DNA from: Streptomyces uncialis | GTDB lineage: Bacteria > Actinomycetota > Actinomycetes > Streptomycetales > Streptomycetaceae | Direction: 5' to 3' | DNA length: 64,000 nt | NCBI RefSeq assembly: GCF_001905345.1 | Contig: NZ_LFBV01000001.1 | Location: forward strand, 1,127,321 to 1,191,320 | In this document: positions 63,086 to 64,000 of the stretch, one piece after another | Layout: every line of letters starts with the position of its first letter | Position numbering within the stretch: the first letter of the stretch is position 1 | The notes under the pieces: generated by a model | What the model was told of the DNA's origin: nothing | Seen by the model: only the letters and a program-made list of their open reading frames with translations | Databases searched by the model: none | Position numbers and translations under genes: made by a program

Positions 63086-64000
63086 CTATCTGACCTGCCT
63101 CGCGCCGCTCTCCTCCGAATCCCGGTTCACCGCTGTCCGTGACAGGAACAGCCCGAAGACCGGCGGCTTGAGCTGGAGCATCTCCAGCCGTCCGCCGTCC
63201 GCCTCAGCGAGGTCGCGGGCCACGGCGAGCCCGATGCCCGTGGAGTTGCGGCCGCTGATGGTCCGCTCGAAGATCCGTGAGCCCAGGTGCGCCGGTACCC
63301 CGGGGCCCTCGTCCGTCACCTCGATCACCGCCTGGTTGCCGGTGACCCGGGTACGCAGGGCGACGGTCCCGCCCCCGTGCATCAGGGAGTTCTCGATCAG
63401 CGCGGCCAGCACCTGGGCGACCGCGCCGGGGGTGCCGACCGCCCGCAGATGCCGTTTCCCCGAGCTGACGATGGCCCGCCCCGAGCTGCGGTACGCGGGG
63501 CGCCACTCCTCCAGCTGCTGCTTGATGACCTCGTCCAGATCGAAGGAGACGGCGGAGCCGGTACGGGGGTCCCGTGAGTTCGTCAGCAGCCGTTCGACCA
63601 CGTCCGTGAGACGTTCCACCTGGGCCAGGGCGATCGTCGCCTCATCGCGGACCGTCGTCAGGTCGTCCGTGACGGTGATCTCCTCCAGCCGCATCGACAG
63701 CGCGGTCAGCGGGGTGCGCAGCTGGTGGGACGCGTCGGCGGCCAGCCGGCGCTCGGCGGTGAGCATCCGGCCGATGCGTTCGGCGCTGGAGTCGAGGACG
63801 TCCGCGACCCGGTCCAGTTCCGGGACGCCGTAGCGGCGGTGCCGGGGGCGGGGGTCGCCGGAGCCGAGGCGTTCCGCGGTCTCCGCGAGGTCGGTGAGGG
63901 GGGAGGCGAGCCGGTTGGCCTGCCGGACGGCGAGCAGGACGGCCGCGATGATCGCGAGCAGGGCGACCAGGGCGATGATCAGGAGGGTGCGGCCCACCTC
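63086..64000 (-). CDS. Sensor histidine kinase, N-terminus outside window
   Basis: Visible are about 305 residues of the C-terminal part; the sensor and first membrane helix lie beyond the right edge. A transmembrane helix (TLLIIALVALLAIIAAVLLA) is followed by a HAMP domain, the HisKA helix with the phospho-acceptor His in ADASHQLRTPLTALSMRL, and the HATPase boxes: N ALIENSLMHGGG, G1 VTDEGPGVP, F IFERTI and G2 STGIGLAVARDLAEADGG. The response regulator should lie upstream on the same strand outside the window. Signal and targets are unknown. Confidence 0.95.
   Translation of the reverse strand, partial: EVGRTLLIIALVALLAIIAAVLLAVRQANRLASPLTDLAETAERLGSGDPRPRHRRYGVPELDRVADVLDSSAERIGRMLTAERRLAADASHQLRTPLTALSMRLEEITVTDDLTTVRDEATIALAQVERLTDVVERLLTNSRDPRTGSAVSFDLDEVIKQQLEEWRPAYRSSGRAIVSSGKRHLRAVGTPGAVAQVLAALIENSLMHGGGTVALRTRVTGNQAVIEVTDEGPGVPAHLGSRIFERTISGRNSTGIGLAVARDLAEADGGRLEMLQLKPPVFGLFLSRTAVNRDSEESGARQVR

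Overview
The window is a very GC-rich actinobacterial chromosome segment that reads as Streptomyces. Supporting signs are GTG/TTG starts with GGAGG-type ribosome sites, overlapping GTGA/ATGA gene junctions, a tRNA-Leu(UAA) matching bldA, paired LysM resuscitation-promoting factors behind a ydaO-type riboswitch, Rex-like operators before ndh, and DUF397/DUF5753 genes. From memory, the gene order resembles the S. coelicolor SCO3104 to SCO3062 region in reverse. No search was run.

Layout. 0-6 kb: a truncated lipoprotein gene, an orphan HTH/N6-methylase/HsdS-like fusion, a membrane protein coupled to a soluble Ser/Thr kinase, and a SurA-like lipoprotein. 6.9-15.5 kb: mazG with a coupled P450, two rpf genes, eno and ftsB-like. 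15.6-21 kb: DUF501, ppx/gppA, ndh and cfa-like. 21-25 kb: an FtsX-type ABC exporter and DUF5713. 25.5 kb: bldA. 26-35 kb: a BI-1 family membrane protein, small conserved proteins, a thiolase, an SGNH esterase and cystathionine beta-synthase. 36-41 kb: an HTH protein, an RpiR-type regulator and a compact operon of three Roadblock/LC7 proteins plus a DUF4388 protein. 41-47.5 kb: a PLP decarboxylase divergent from hutU, an M20 amidohydrolase and hutF. 47.7-51 kb: an accessory patch with a Tat-secreted TagC-like protein, an orphan protein, a decayed DUF5753 regulator and two DUF397 genes. 51-64 kb: a PadR pair, DUF4184, a mannosyltransferase-like protein, acyl-CoA dehydrogenase, UDP-glucose dehydrogenase, a membrane PH-like protein, dipeptidase-purE-purK, GtrA and a truncated histidine kinase.

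The most striking unexplained structure is a composite repeat family. Three copies of a conserved core of about 171 bp sit in three intergenic gaps (after the SurA-like gene, rpfA and ndh). Each is flanked by modules built on GGGGCGCGGGGAACTGCGC that point away from the core. At one locus the right flank has grown into a tandem array with a 160-bp period, filling about 1.2 kb between rpfA and eno.

How genes work together: mazG-P450, kinase-membrane protein, DUF501-ppx, hutU-M20-hutF, PadR-membrane protein, purK-purE-dipeptidase and the Roadblock operon all show overlapping or nearly touching junctions, so translational coupling is the dominant organisation. Most single genes are closed by strong GC-rich hairpins without U tracts.
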